Below are positions 51,711 through 61,156 of a DNA stretch of 64,000 bases, one piece after another. Each line of letters opens with the position of its first letter. Positions within the stretch are counted from its first letter, which is position 1. The position numbers were made by a program, and so were the translations under genes. The notes below the pieces were generated by a model that did no database searches, had not been told where the DNA came from, and saw only the letters and a program-made list of their open reading frames with translations. The stretch lies in assembly GCA_016788705.1 (NCBI GenBank), contig JAEUSQ010000012.1:1-64000 (forward strand), in the 5' to 3' direction. Source of the stretch: Bacteroidetes Order II. bacterium (GTDB lineage: Bacteria > Bacteroidota > Rhodothermia > Rhodothermales > UBA2364).

Positions 51711-52130
51711 TCAGGGTTCTCGCCGCACGGGCGAAACATCAATTAATTCGGTGGCCGAAATGGTGGTTTGAAAGCGTACAATTTGCTTTTTATCCAACTT
51801 GGCCCGAAGTACAAAGATGAGGCGCATTTGGTTTACATCGGTATGCTGGTAACTAATGTTTACTTGTGTGAGCCTCGGTTCATATTTTCGAACCACTTCC
51901 TCCAACAGTTTTTTGAGTTGCTCGGCCCCCCAAGGCATATCTCGGTAGAGCGTATGCAAGTCTGGCAAACCATAATCCGGTAAATGTTCGATGGCGCCTT
52001 GTCGGGTGTTAAACAGCCGACGGAGGTTTGCCATCACACTATAAAGCCGTTGGTCGCGTTCTGGGACGGAAGAAAGCGGGTTTTGCACGTCAAAGTGTCC
52101 CAGAAGAACGTCTAAAAGACTTGCTTGCAT
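51711..52130 (-). CDS. tssE: T6SS baseplate protein TssE
   Basis: This 139-residue gp25-like protein contains RRLFNTRQGAIEHLPDYGLPDL, the gp25 core, and YEPRLTQVNISYQ in the conserved end. It initiates sheath polymerisation at the baseplate. The gene lies between hcp (118-base gap with a hairpin) and tssF. Confidence 0.92.
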   Translation of the reverse strand: MQASLLDVLLGHFDVQNPLSSVPERDQRLYSVMANLRRLFNTRQGAIEHLPDYGLPDLHTLYRDMPWGAEQLKKLLEEVVRKYEPRLTQVNISYQHTDVNQMRLIFVLRAKLDKKQIVRFQTTISATELIDVSPVRREP

Positions 52131-52190
52131 GGGTTGGGGATTGATCCGGCATCAAGGAAAGCGGGTTGCCGGAGGTCTTACTTCAAAATG

Positions 52191-52224
52191 CCGAAACCCC
52201 GAAGGTTTCCCAACGGAGTTTCGG
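52191..52224 (-). other. Intercistronic hairpin downstream of hcp
   Basis: CCGAAACCCCG and CGGAGTTTCGG form a stem with one mismatch. It lies 24-57 bases past the hcp stop on the minus strand, without a T-run. It may protect the abundant hcp mRNA or partly terminate transcription. Confidence 0.55.
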
Positions 52225-52247
52225 TGAAAACGAACCTTTAAACAGGT

Positions 52248-52754
52248 TTATACTACTGGACTTTCCCAGTCATCCTCGGCGGTGATACCACCATCATTCC
52301 ACGTCCATTCGATCTTTTGATAGGTAAAGGCAATTTCTTCGTACTCGGCGTAGCGGGTGAGTTCCGGATTTTTGTTGTTCAGCATTCGGAAATTGACGGA
52401 AGCGATATTGGCATTGGTCAATTTGATGGTGTAGTGTTGTTTTTCCGTTCCACCGCCACCAACAGCACCACCAATTTGTGGCGTCCAGAACTGGAGTTCA
52501 AATTCGGTGATGTTTTCGTTGTTCACAAGTGCATTATAGAGCAACGGCGAAGATTTGTCTAACTCTTTGGTAATGACCAAGGGCTTGTGCATCCGTTTGC
52601 CCGTTGGAAGCCCGCTGGCTGCATCACGCGGGCTAATGATTTCATGATTTACGGCGATCACCATAATTTTGCCTTCGCGGCCTTTTTGGGTAACACTGCC
52701 TTTGATTTCGCCTTGTTTCTGGCCTTTCAGTTTCAGATAAGCATTGAGTGCCAT
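52248..52754 (-). CDS. hcp: T6SS tube protein Hcp (TssD)
   Basis: This 168-residue tube-forming protein has the beta-barrel Hcp pattern: NAYLKLKGQKQGEIKGS, GKIMVIAVNHEIISPRD, RMHKPLVITKELDKSSPLLYNALVNNE, and EYEEIAFTYQKIEWTW at the end. Hexamers stack inside the sheath and can carry small effectors. It is flanked by hairpins at 52875-52906 and 52191-52224, with a 159-base gap to tssC, suggesting its own promoter or differential stability. Confidence 0.92.
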   Translation of the reverse strand: MALNAYLKLKGQKQGEIKGSVTQKGREGKIMVIAVNHEIISPRDAASGLPTGKRMHKPLVITKELDKSSPLLYNALVNNENITEFELQFWTPQIGGAVGGGGTEKQHYTIKLTNANIASVNFRMLNNKNPELTRYAEYEEIAFTYQKIEWTWNDGGITAEDDWESPVV

Positions 52755-52874
52755 TTCGATTCTCCGTTTTGTAGTGATAGGTTTTGTTTTAAGTTGTTGT
52801 AATTTGAAGTGTTTACTTACACTATTAATAACGCATGGAATTGGAAAAAGGGATCATAGAGATCAGATTATTTA

Positions 52875-52906
52875 GGTTACCGAGGAAGAAAACTTTCTCG
52901 GTAACC
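52875..52906 (-). other. Hairpin between tssC and hcp
   Basis: GGTTACCGAG and CTCGGTAACC form a perfect 10-bp stem with a 12-base loop just past the tssC stop. The downstream sequence on the minus strand lacks a T-run. It may attenuate or stabilise the tssBC transcript. Confidence 0.55.
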
Positions 52907-52913
52907 CCATTTG

Positions 52914-54446
52914 CTATTTGGCGGGCATTTTTCCGACAAGAGAAAGGTTAATGTCCATTCCCTCAATCTGGAAGTGTGGCATAATCATGGTTTCGACACG
53001 ATAGAATCCAGGGTTGTCCCCTACTTCCGATACTGTTACCTGAGCCCCTTTTAAGGGGTAACGGGCAATAACTGCCGGGGAAGGATTCGACATCTCAGTG
53101 ACCAAACTTTTCAGCCAGCGGTTCAGTTCTTCTTCTATGACCACACGGCTCTTGGTAGAACCAATGTTTTCGCGTTGCATTACTTTCAGATAGTGCGAAA
53201 TGCGGGAAGCCAAAAAGATGTAGGGCAACCGAGAATTGATCCGACTGTTTGCGGTCGCAAACTCGTCGTCATAAATTTTGGCCTTTTGTGCCGAATTTGC
53301 CGAGAAGAAACACGCAAAATCGCGATTTTGATAATGGCTAAGGGGAATAAAGCCCAAATTCGCGCACTGAAACTCCAAGGTTTCGCTGATAGGGACCTCG
53401 GTGGGGGTTTTGAGTTGTTTGCCCTTGCCTACATCATACAGGTGGACTGGCAGGTCTTCCACTTTACCACCTGCTTCCGGCCCGCGTATCTGCACCGACC
53501 AACCATCTGCCATAAACGCTTTCGCCATGTTGGTGGCCATCGCAAAAGTGGCATTGGCCCACAGGTATTTATCGTGATCGCTGCCTTTTACGTTTTCTTG
53601 GTAATTAAACGCTTTCACGGGGTTGTCGTCGCCATAAGGCAGACGGGCCATAAAGCGCGGCATGGTGAGTCCTACATAGCGAGAATCATCGGTCGCACGG
53701 AAGGCATTCCATTTAATGTAATCGGATGTTTCCATATAAGCGCCCAAGTCAGGGATTTTTTTCCACTCTTCCATACTGGATTTGCCGAAGAATTTCGGGC
53801 CAATGGAGCCAAGGAATGGACAATGAGCAGAGGCCGCCACCTTAGACATATTGGTCAGTAGGTTCACATCCTTTGCAGAACTGTCGAACTCGAAGTTGGA
53901 GACGATGGTGGCGTAGGGCGTTGCACCAGGTTGATCATAGGCATCGGTATAAATGTGTTTGTATAGCGGAGACTGTATCAGTTCCGGTGAATCTTCGAAA
54001 GATTCGGCCAGTTCGTCTTTGTCCACATCTAATATCTCCACCTTAACGTTTTTCCGGAAGTCAATCCGATCCACCATAAATTTGAGTCCACGCCAAGAAG
54101 ACTCCATTTTTTGGAAGGTAGGGTGGTGCATAACCGCATCCAACTGCTGGCTTATTTTTTGGTCTATGCTGGCCACCATGGCGTCTATAAAATGCTTGTC
54201 TAAACGGTCTAACGGGGTATCGAGTGCGGCAACCGTATCCACAAAAACACTAAGTGCGGCAGCCATCATCTCGTTTTTAGATTGATTGGCCAGTTGATCT
54301 CCTTCTTTGAAAACCTTTAGATTTACGGTTTCAGAAGGTTTCTCCATGTTAACTTGGGCAAAGAGGCTGTCTAATAAGCTGTCTTTACCATCTAATTCTT
54401 GAACCTGAGCGCCAGGAGCGCCCGAAGCCTGTTGTGTAGCAGACAT
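52914..54446 (-). CDS. tssC: T6SS sheath protein TssC
   Basis: The large sheath subunit of about 510 residues. Hallmarks include LDKHFIDAMVASIDQKISQQLDAVMHHP, FQKMESSWRGLKFMVDRIDF, PYATIVSNFEFD, RIAHYLK-type SRISHYLKVMQRENIG, and the C-terminal LVTEMSNPSP with YPLKGAQVTVSEVGDNPGFYRVETMIMPHFQIEGM. With TssB it forms the contractile outer sheath that ClpV later dismantles. The start at 54446 (MSATQQASG) is chosen over 54524, whose first 26 residues would overlap tssB. It follows tssB by 77 bases. Confidence 0.95.
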   Translation of the reverse strand: MSATQQASGAPGAQVQELDGKDSLLDSLFAQVNMEKPSETVNLKVFKEGDQLANQSKNEMMAAALSVFVDTVAALDTPLDRLDKHFIDAMVASIDQKISQQLDAVMHHPTFQKMESSWRGLKFMVDRIDFRKNVKVEILDVDKDELAESFEDSPELIQSPLYKHIYTDAYDQPGATPYATIVSNFEFDSSAKDVNLLTNMSKVAASAHCPFLGSIGPKFFGKSSMEEWKKIPDLGAYMETSDYIKWNAFRATDDSRYVGLTMPRFMARLPYGDDNPVKAFNYQENVKGSDHDKYLWANATFAMATNMAKAFMADGWSVQIRGPEAGGKVEDLPVHLYDVGKGKQLKTPTEVPISETLEFQCANLGFIPLSHYQNRDFACFFSANSAQKAKIYDDEFATANSRINSRLPYIFLASRISHYLKVMQRENIGSTKSRVVIEEELNRWLKSLVTEMSNPSPAVIARYPLKGAQVTVSEVGDNPGFYRVETMIMPHFQIEGMDINLSLVGKMPAK

Positions 54447-54523
54447 GTAAGTAAGGTTTCGAGGGTTAATAAAAACAATTGCCGATCCCGCCCAGCCCAA
54501 TATCGGTGGGCATCGGAGACGCA

Positions 54524-55027
54524 TTAGGCATCTTGAGCATCATCAGGTACGATTTTGTGCAATTCGTCGGCAAGTCGTGCCAATGCGTCTTTGTCTTTGA
54601 TAATGGTTTCAAGCTGGCGCCGAAAGTCACCCAAGGTGATAACGCGGTTTCGTAAGTCTTGCAACAGGTTCCGGGTGGCAAGCATCTTGTCCAACTCTGG
54701 AATTTGTTTGGCCACATTTTCCGGCGTAAAGTCTTTCATGCTCTCCACCTTTACTTGTACCTTCATTTCGGCTTCAGGGTCATCTTTCAGGTGATTGGCT
54801 ACCACCATGTCCAACTTCATCTCCCGCGATTTTAGGATATCCTCGAAGTTGTCTTTGTTCACATTGATGATGTCCCGATCCGCGATGTCTTCGTCTTTAG
54901 AGCCGCCAAAATCTCCCATCACCAACATCCGGAAAGGCAATTCTTCGCGAACCAATGCGTCGCCTTTTTTTACATCCAGAAAGAGGTTGATACGGGCAGG
55001 GGGTTTTTCATGTTGGAAACTGCTCAT
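54524..55027 (-). CDS. tssB: T6SS sheath protein TssB
   Basis: The 167-residue small sheath subunit, with RINLFLDVKKGDALVREELPFRMLVMGDF near the start and FEDILKSREMKLDMVVANHL in the middle, matches TssB. It pairs with TssC to form the sheath cogwheel. It lies 222 bases downstream of tssA, a gap long enough to hold a promoter, so tssBC may have its own control. Confidence 0.94.
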   Translation of the reverse strand: MSSFQHEKPPARINLFLDVKKGDALVREELPFRMLVMGDFGGSKDEDIADRDIINVNKDNFEDILKSREMKLDMVVANHLKDDPEAEMKVQVKVESMKDFTPENVAKQIPELDKMLATRNLLQDLRNRVITLGDFRRQLETIIKDKDALARLADELHKIVPDDAQDA

Positions 55028-55249
55028 GCGTTTTGCTCCAAGTGTTTATCCTTTACATGCGGTTGGGAAAATGCCGTTGACTCGGATTGTCGCAAGGTAA
55101 AGGTTTGTGAGGGGTCTATAATTGTGTTATGAAGAATGAATTTCGTGGATCAGCGGAAGTATCCGGGCCATAGGCAATAAAGATGCGCTTCATGTGGCCT
55201 TTATAGATACCAATTTTTTTATTCAAAATCAAGACTCATTTTGAGAAAA

Positions 55250-57010
55250 TCAAGAATCAATTTCTGTCAATGTTTCCTGAGGTAAAGTATTTTTTGAGAT
55301 GGATTTAGGCCGTTCTCCAATAGCTGTGAGGGCAAAGCGTACATCGGTCCGGCTCATTTTATCCAAAACTGTCTCCATCTTTTCTTGCCAATAGATTTGT
55401 CGGTCCTCATTGGCCTCCGACAATAGGGCTTTATAACAACGGTATTGATTTAGCCAGACATCCAAGGCAAGTGCTGGCTCCCACCGCGCCAGTCCTATGG
55501 CTTCTCCTTCGGAATCCAGCGTTTCCAGAAGTGGCAAGGCAATGCGGTTGAAGCCCACTTTACTACACAAAATGGCCACCATCAGGCGACGCCTAAACCG
55601 CGCCCTTCCAGAGAGGTCGGCTTCCATGCCAGCCTGAAGTTTTGCTACCGCCGTTGCGGCCCCTACGTCCTCGATTGTTTTTTGAGCTTCTTTGAACGCT
55701 GCTACCAACTCGGCCTCCTCTTCCCCCGCCGTAATCATCAGATTACCACCTCCTCCGCCCCCGCCTGCCCCAATGAAAGGCACAACCACATCTTCGATCC
55801 ATGTTTGGGTGATTGGGGAAGCAAAGGGGGTTCCGTCATTAAAGCGAAGCGCAGGCAATCCCGGTACTTTTTGCAACATCAGGGCCAGTTCGGTCAGAAT
55901 CGCTTCTTTTGCCATCACAAAGTCGCTGCCTGCTTTTTCAAGGGCCTGCACCAAAATACGCTGTAAATCTAAGATGAGCGGATAGGGAAATTCTTGCATC
56001 AAGCCTTCCACTTCTTCGATGATGGTCGCGAGGTCTTGGTTGGCCAATTCTCCGGTGTAGTAGTTGTAGCGGTGTGGTTCGGGAGCGGGTAGCATGTCGT
56101 TGGCTGGCTCGGACGTGAGGCCTGCCCACATGGCCAAGCGCATCATCCGGTACGAAGCCGGGTGACGACGGTCGGCGGCGCGAATGGCGGCACAAAGTTG
56201 CGGGACGGCCATGATTGCATCGTCCACCGTACCAAACGAAGAAGGCAAGCTAACCGAGGGGGCCGGAGAGGGGGCCACCTCGGTCGTGGGGGCAATTTCG
56301 GGGGTGGGGGCATCGGTAGTCGTCTCTGCGAGATCCGGCGGTGGAGGCGGTGGCGTGGGAGGAGCCGCCACTTGTTTGGCCAATTTCTCTAATCCCACCT
56401 TGAACTCGGTCGTAGGAGGGGCATGTTCATTGAGTTCCTTCATCCAAAATCCGGAGAGGAAGCTAAGATGCGTCTTAATGGCCTCAAAAGCGACCTCATC
56501 TCCCGACTGGGGCTTATATCGTTCTGCCCAATTGATCAATTTGGGCATCATGAAGTTCAGGGCCGCACCACGTAATCGCGGTTTTTTCTTTTCAGGATAA
56601 CCCTGATCCCAATAGTTTTCGGCAAAAATGTGTAAGGCCCCAAAACCTTCCGCAAGACCCGTTGCCCCTTGATCGTATGCCAAACCTACATTCATGTAAG
56701 CAATTACCAAAAGATTTTTGGACTTGTTTTTCAGAATATTGCGGCTTGCGGAAACGATAAGGGCATATTGTGTTCCCGAAGAGACTGCTGCGCCTTTAAT
56801 GGCCACATTTTGCTGGGTGCCAACCAAGGATTTGGATTGCTCCATGAGCTTTTCTTGGTCCACACTACCAGAAACGAGGCTCATTTTGTCCACCTCATTC
56901 TTGATGGTTACAAAATCAAAATCTTCGTTCGGATCTATCCGGCTTCCGGCAGGGTTGTCGCCGGGGATTGGGGCCAAGACTTCTTCGAGGAGAGGCGTAA
57001 GGTTTTCCAT
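55250..57010 (-). CDS. tssA: T6SS protein TssA (ImpA_N domain)
   Basis: This 586-residue protein has an ImpA_N domain from residue 1 (LLEEVLAPIPGDNPAGSRID, then NYWDQGYPEKKKPRLRGAALNFM). A Pro/Thr-rich linker follows at about residues 215-255, then a VasJ-like middle region (HPASYRMMRLAMWAGL) and a helical C-terminal region. A glycine run precedes NLMITAGEEE. TssA caps sheath assembly at the distal end. It is a T6SSi-type component. It follows tagF by 70 bases and is separated from tssB by 222 bases. Confidence 0.9.
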   Translation of the reverse strand: MENLTPLLEEVLAPIPGDNPAGSRIDPNEDFDFVTIKNEVDKMSLVSGSVDQEKLMEQSKSLVGTQQNVAIKGAAVSSGTQYALIVSASRNILKNKSKNLLVIAYMNVGLAYDQGATGLAEGFGALHIFAENYWDQGYPEKKKPRLRGAALNFMMPKLINWAERYKPQSGDEVAFEAIKTHLSFLSGFWMKELNEHAPPTTEFKVGLEKLAKQVAAPPTPPPPPPDLAETTTDAPTPEIAPTTEVAPSPAPSVSLPSSFGTVDDAIMAVPQLCAAIRAADRRHPASYRMMRLAMWAGLTSEPANDMLPAPEPHRYNYYTGELANQDLATIIEEVEGLMQEFPYPLILDLQRILVQALEKAGSDFVMAKEAILTELALMLQKVPGLPALRFNDGTPFASPITQTWIEDVVVPFIGAGGGGGGGNLMITAGEEEAELVAAFKEAQKTIEDVGAATAVAKLQAGMEADLSGRARFRRRLMVAILCSKVGFNRIALPLLETLDSEGEAIGLARWEPALALDVWLNQYRCYKALLSEANEDRQIYWQEKMETVLDKMSRTDVRFALTAIGERPKSISKNTLPQETLTEIDS

Positions 57011-57080
57011 ACGTCAAATACGGAGCTGAATCCGTGTGTTTGCTGGGTGAAGGTTCTGTTTGATAATACGGTTTTTTTGC

Positions 57081-58031
57081 CTAAATGCGCTCAGGGATTT
57101 TTTGGATTATTTGGGCAAGGCTCATAGCCGGGTTTTCCAAGGATTCCCTGACATGGTACGGGATGGCTTGGCCTACAATGGTTCCGTAACCCATCGGATA
57201 GACGGCTGGAAGCCCCATTTCACCGTCTAAGAGGGCAATTAAAGCATCTGGGTTTGGTTTCTCGAGAAATATTAATAGGCGGCGCGAGCCACGAGATTGA
57301 GGCAAAGACCAAAAGAGGCTTGGGTAAATGGCCGAGCCCCACAACCGCAGAACAGCCGTTAGCCAAAAAGCGACCTCGGTAGCCACCACCGTTTCCGAGG
57401 CACTCAGGGGCAAGACAATACCGGGAAATTTTCGGTTTTTCTCTAATCGTGCAAAATGGATAAAATTGAATAGCTGATGCCACAAATCCATTCTGCGAAA
57501 ATCTTTAAAATCTCCGTAGATCCCAAACCAAAACGCGGCTTGTGTCGTCGTTTCCAAAAATAATTTCAGGTGGTTTTGGGCCTGTGCAAAGAATACTTTA
57601 TCAGGAAGAGGCAAACTGTGTACCATTTGTTCGATGTGTGGATGCAAAAGATCGGGCGAAGGTTGATCAAGGTACTCCACTGTCTTTCGATAGGCTGGAT
57701 GCAAGGCTAAGACTAAAGAAGGGAGGAGCGTATGGGCTAATCCTTGTAATGCTCCGCGTATGCCAAAGGTTATAGGGAATAGTCTGCCGGATTTATCGCG
57801 GCTGGTTTGGAGGCGACCAGAAAGAAAGCGGTGGCTCGAAGGATCGGCGTAGAAATAATGGTAGGGCGGGGCTTTTCGCCAAATGAGTTCCCAGTCCGCT
57901 TCCCAGTGCGTTCTTCCGGCAAGGATGCCTTCTTGAAGCCAAATGTCGAAGTGGCTCACATCTGGCCCGGTGGCCTGAACCCGAACAAAGTCCCCAAATG
58001 CAGGCAACTTCCCAAAACAGAATGGCAGCAT
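57081..58031 (-). CDS. tagF: T6SS posttranslational regulator TagF (ImpM/DUF2094)
   Basis: A protein of about 316 residues beginning MLPFCFGKLPAFGDFVRVQ, the GKLPAxGDFV signature of TagF, with RFLSGRLQTSRDKSGRLFPITFGI later. Known TagF proteins restrain T6SS assembly through the Fha1 or threonine-phosphorylation pathway. No fha, ppkA or pppA is in the window. The frame extends to 58154 with a hydrophobic lead (WLLYLLLFRFCGWYTSF) that could add a membrane segment if the longer form is made; the shorter start aligns with the family. It is the first gene of the T6SS operon. Confidence 0.85.
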   Translation of the reverse strand: MLPFCFGKLPAFGDFVRVQATGPDVSHFDIWLQEGILAGRTHWEADWELIWRKAPPYHYFYADPSSHRFLSGRLQTSRDKSGRLFPITFGIRGALQGLAHTLLPSLVLALHPAYRKTVEYLDQPSPDLLHPHIEQMVHSLPLPDKVFFAQAQNHLKLFLETTTQAAFWFGIYGDFKDFRRMDLWHQLFNFIHFARLEKNRKFPGIVLPLSASETVVATEVAFWLTAVLRLWGSAIYPSLFWSLPQSRGSRRLLIFLEKPNPDALIALLDGEMGLPAVYPMGYGTIVGQAIPYHVRESLENPAMSLAQIIQKIPERI

Positions 58032-58195
58032 AGGTCTGAAAGGTTTGCAACAGAAAGAGGTGTACCAGCCACAAAAGCGGAATAGCAGCAAGTAGAGAAG
58101 CCATTTTACAACACCTTCACGGAAAATGCAAGTCCGTGCATAAAATAGTACCAATAGGGGATGCGCCCATCTGTTATACCAAAGGGTGTATCTGC

Positions 58196-61156
58196 CTAGT
58201 TTTTTGGACGTTGCAGGGTGAATTTCCTGATCTGTTGTAAGTCCCCTGCCTGAAAATGCAGGAAATAGATGCCCGCAGACAGCAATTTGGCATCTAAGGT
58301 ATGCGTATGATGGCCTGCACCCAGTGGCAACGAAACCAAGGGCAGTACCTCGCGCCCCAAAACATCATATACCCGAATTTTTACCGTTTGCGCCTGTGGA
58401 AGGCTAAAAGATACCGTACCAATGGTAGAAAATGGGTTGGGGTAAACACCTGAAATAGAAAAATTTGTTGGTGATTCGGATTCGTTGGCGATGGGGGCTT
58501 GAATTGGGATTGGGGTTGCAGTAGTAAAGGTTAAATCATCAAAAATCTTTGTAACACCGTCTCCCAGATGCGTCATTTCTACACTATATCCAAAAACGGG
58601 GTACATTTTGGTCGCTGCTGAAAAATGCTTTTTCAGGTCTGCTGGTGTTATAGATACGATCTCTGAAGAACGATTGGGGTCTAAAACATCTGACTTAATG
58701 ATTTTTCGTTCCAATAATTCAAAACTTTCATTTCGCAATTCAAGTATTAGTTTTGCAGGAACAGGCTTGCCTAAATCATTAGTCGAGATCATATTGGCTT
58801 TTACTGCCCAATTATAAAAAGCATTAGGATATGTTCCCGCATTGCCTCGTCCAAGCGGAAGTATATCAAAGTCATTGTCTTTTGTTCTGCTTAGTGTAAC
58901 ATTGGTGATATTTGGAGAATCAATTTCGGGATAAAATATATTTACATTCGCCCCAAAGTTACTATTGTGCTTCGGAGAAAATACAGAAATCAAATATTGA
59001 CCTTGGTTGATAGTAAGATTGGGTAAAAATGCAAAGTAAAGATATCCGCCTTCTATTTTGGTAGTATTTGGGTTAAATAAATCTTTGGATGTAAGAGTCC
59101 AGTTAAGAACAGCATCATCTGGGAAAAGAGTATTCAGCTCAACTTTTTTAATTCCTGTGGTGTTTGTATAAAAGTTTCTTCCATAACTTTCATTGAGAGT
59201 TGCATAAAAACTTTGAGACTCAATTACTTGTGTTACCAAACTTGGTGGTTGAATTGATATATCAAAGCGACCAGTAAAACCTTTGGCGATCTTAATTTCA
59301 AGCATGCCATTGTTTTTCACTGTAGCAGTAACTAAGTTCGGTTTATTTATTGACACACGTACACTCGTCCAATCTGAGATATTGAGTAGTACTTGTTTTA
59401 AATCATAGGTTTGAGTCGTTTCCTCATTAATAAATTGTAATGCTGATTTCATGGCATTAATAGATGTGTCATTACCCCATGTAGGCGACAATCCCGCCTC
59501 TTTCACCTCCACACTCACATCCTTCTCAATTATGCCTCCTTTGCCATCATCTACTATTATCTTCCCCGAATACGTGCGAGCAGGCGTTGTTGTTTTTGAG
59601 CGTATTTCTACATTGCCACCTACCACGCTAACATTAAACAGGTTTGCATCGAAAGTGCCAATAAACGTTGCTGTCAGGGCATCATTTTCGATGTCGGAAG
59701 CAGGAATTTGGGCAAGAAGTCCTGAAATGCCCGCCGTAACGTTGTTGTAGAGGGTGACAGAACCAAGTATTGGGGCATCATTTACGGGAGTGATGGTAAT
59801 GGCTACTGTCTGATCGGCAAGTCCATCATGTTTGATGGTGATAGTTCCCGTACCGTTTGCATCTTTTGCAGGTGTAAAGGTCAGTTTATTGCTAACAGCA
59901 TCTGCGGTGAGTGTGCCAAGACTGACAGGCGAAAAGGTAAAACGGAGTTTGACAAGATCGAGGTTTGAGCCAAGGGGCGAAAGATTGATGGTTTTTGCAG
60001 GTGCGTCTTCTGTGGTATTGAGGGTTTGGACGAAGGTAGTGAGTGTAGGAGACCAAGAAGGGATAGAACCGTCTGGGATTTCATAGACATATGTTCTGAC
60101 GCCATCGGTGAACATAGGATAGAATTTGCCATTTATTTCAACAATGGTAGGGGCTCCTTCTTTGAAAGCACTTTGGGTAGATTGAGTTCCGGTGTATTGC
60201 ATTTCATATTTCTGACCGGTAGAAGTATTGAGTAGTGACCACTTGTATTCTTTGACTCCATTTGTAAATGCAATTTCTTTGATAGCCATGAGCATTTCAC
60301 CTTTTGTTGTTTTATAAACATTAAATTCTGTGAAATCTATGGATGGGAATGATTTTATTAAATTAATTTTTTCGCCATTTTGTTCGGCAAAAACACCGTT
60401 TTCATCCATGAGATACATGCCATCACTTCCTCCTAAAGGCTTTCCTGCAAGAACTAAATAATCTTTTGAGACACCATTGATAGTATATTTAATCACTTGG
60501 AATTTCTGTAGAATACTACTAAATTGTATAAGAGAATTCCCCTGTTGGTCTTTATTATCATAAAATTTTTGTGAATTTCCATCAAAATATATTTTCTTCC
60601 CATTCAGCTCAAAAATTCCTTCATTAATACCCAAACTATCCAAATCTACAAAAGAATAACTCACTACACCATTTGCATCTTTTGTCGAGACCATCCTTTT
60701 GAACATGCTTTGTCCTTTGTCCCAGAAGACGAGACTGCCATCTTTGTCGGTGAATTCATAATCAAGATTTCCAGCGATGTTTGGTTGGACTACATTGCTT
60801 GCAAGAGCAAGTGTATAAGTACCATTTACAAGCTTCATTTCATAAATTCCTTTTGTTCCATTTTTATTTTCAATAATAAATTTAACTCCATTTTGATCCT
60901 GAAAACATGCAACATTTACTCCGTAATTTAAAATATTGCTTATTGCATTTACTATAATAGGATTAAATTCATGGAAGTGCGTTTCTATATCATCTATTTC
61001 TTGAGTTTGGGTAGTAGGAAGATCGGGTAGATCTGTATTTTTTACAACGCGGGCTTCTGCTGTAGTGGTACTTGTTGGAAAGGTAATTTGCGCCTTGGTG
61101 CTTGCGGTGCAAAGCATCAAGTTTAGGGCAACGATGAGGATGTGGCGTGTTTTCAT
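58196..61156 (-). CDS. Large secreted protein with T9SS type A sorting domain
   Basis: This 986-residue protein has a signal peptide (LIVALNLMLCTASTKAQ). The first part, about 330 residues, is beta-propeller-like with repeated blocks such as GTKGIYEMKLVNGTY and NGKKIYFDGNSQKFYDN. Cadherin-like repeats follow (TITITPVNDAPILGSVTLYN, then KIIVDDGKGGIIEKDVSVEV). The C-terminus is a T9SS sorting domain (GVYPNPFSTIG, YDVLGREVLP, SAGIYFLHF). Much of the gene is more AT-rich than its neighbours. It is likely a surface-attached or released adhesin; binding partners are unknown. Confidence 0.82.
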   Translation of the reverse strand: MKTRHILIVALNLMLCTASTKAQITFPTSTTTAEARVVKNTDLPDLPTTQTQEIDDIETHFHEFNPIIVNAISNILNYGVNVACFQDQNGVKFIIENKNGTKGIYEMKLVNGTYTLALASNVVQPNIAGNLDYEFTDKDGSLVFWDKGQSMFKRMVSTKDANGVVSYSFVDLDSLGINEGIFELNGKKIYFDGNSQKFYDNKDQQGNSLIQFSSILQKFQVIKYTINGVSKDYLVLAGKPLGGSDGMYLMDENGVFAEQNGEKINLIKSFPSIDFTEFNVYKTTKGEMLMAIKEIAFTNGVKEYKWSLLNTSTGQKYEMQYTGTQSTQSAFKEGAPTIVEINGKFYPMFTDGVRTYVYEIPDGSIPSWSPTLTTFVQTLNTTEDAPAKTINLSPLGSNLDLVKLRFTFSPVSLGTLTADAVSNKLTFTPAKDANGTGTITIKHDGLADQTVAITITPVNDAPILGSVTLYNNVTAGISGLLAQIPASDIENDALTATFIGTFDANLFNVSVVGGNVEIRSKTTTPARTYSGKIIVDDGKGGIIEKDVSVEVKEAGLSPTWGNDTSINAMKSALQFINEETTQTYDLKQVLLNISDWTSVRVSINKPNLVTATVKNNGMLEIKIAKGFTGRFDISIQPPSLVTQVIESQSFYATLNESYGRNFYTNTTGIKKVELNTLFPDDAVLNWTLTSKDLFNPNTTKIEGGYLYFAFLPNLTINQGQYLISVFSPKHNSNFGANVNIFYPEIDSPNITNVTLSRTKDNDFDILPLGRGNAGTYPNAFYNWAVKANMISTNDLGKPVPAKLILELRNESFELLERKIIKSDVLDPNRSSEIVSITPADLKKHFSAATKMYPVFGYSVEMTHLGDGVTKIFDDLTFTTATPIPIQAPIANESESPTNFSISGVYPNPFSTIGTVSFSLPQAQTVKIRVYDVLGREVLPLVSLPLGAGHHTHTLDAKLLSAGIYFLHFQAGDLQQIRKFTLQRPKN

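Noticed and set aside
53175-53861. 228-residue open frame antisense to tssC
   Set aside because: It lies wholly within tssC, has no homology pattern and is explained by codon bias of the real gene.
29358-58154. Interpretation as an extracellular contractile injection system or prophage tail
   Set aside because: ClpV, Hcp, TssA, TssB/C, TssF/G and TagF are T6SS-specific; no tail-fibre, tape-measure, lysis or capsid genes are present.
29358-58154. Interpretation as T6SSiii (the usual Bacteroidota type)
   Set aside because: TssA with ImpA_N, TagF and an extended DUF2169/PAAR module fit T6SSi, and no TssN-R-like genes are seen.
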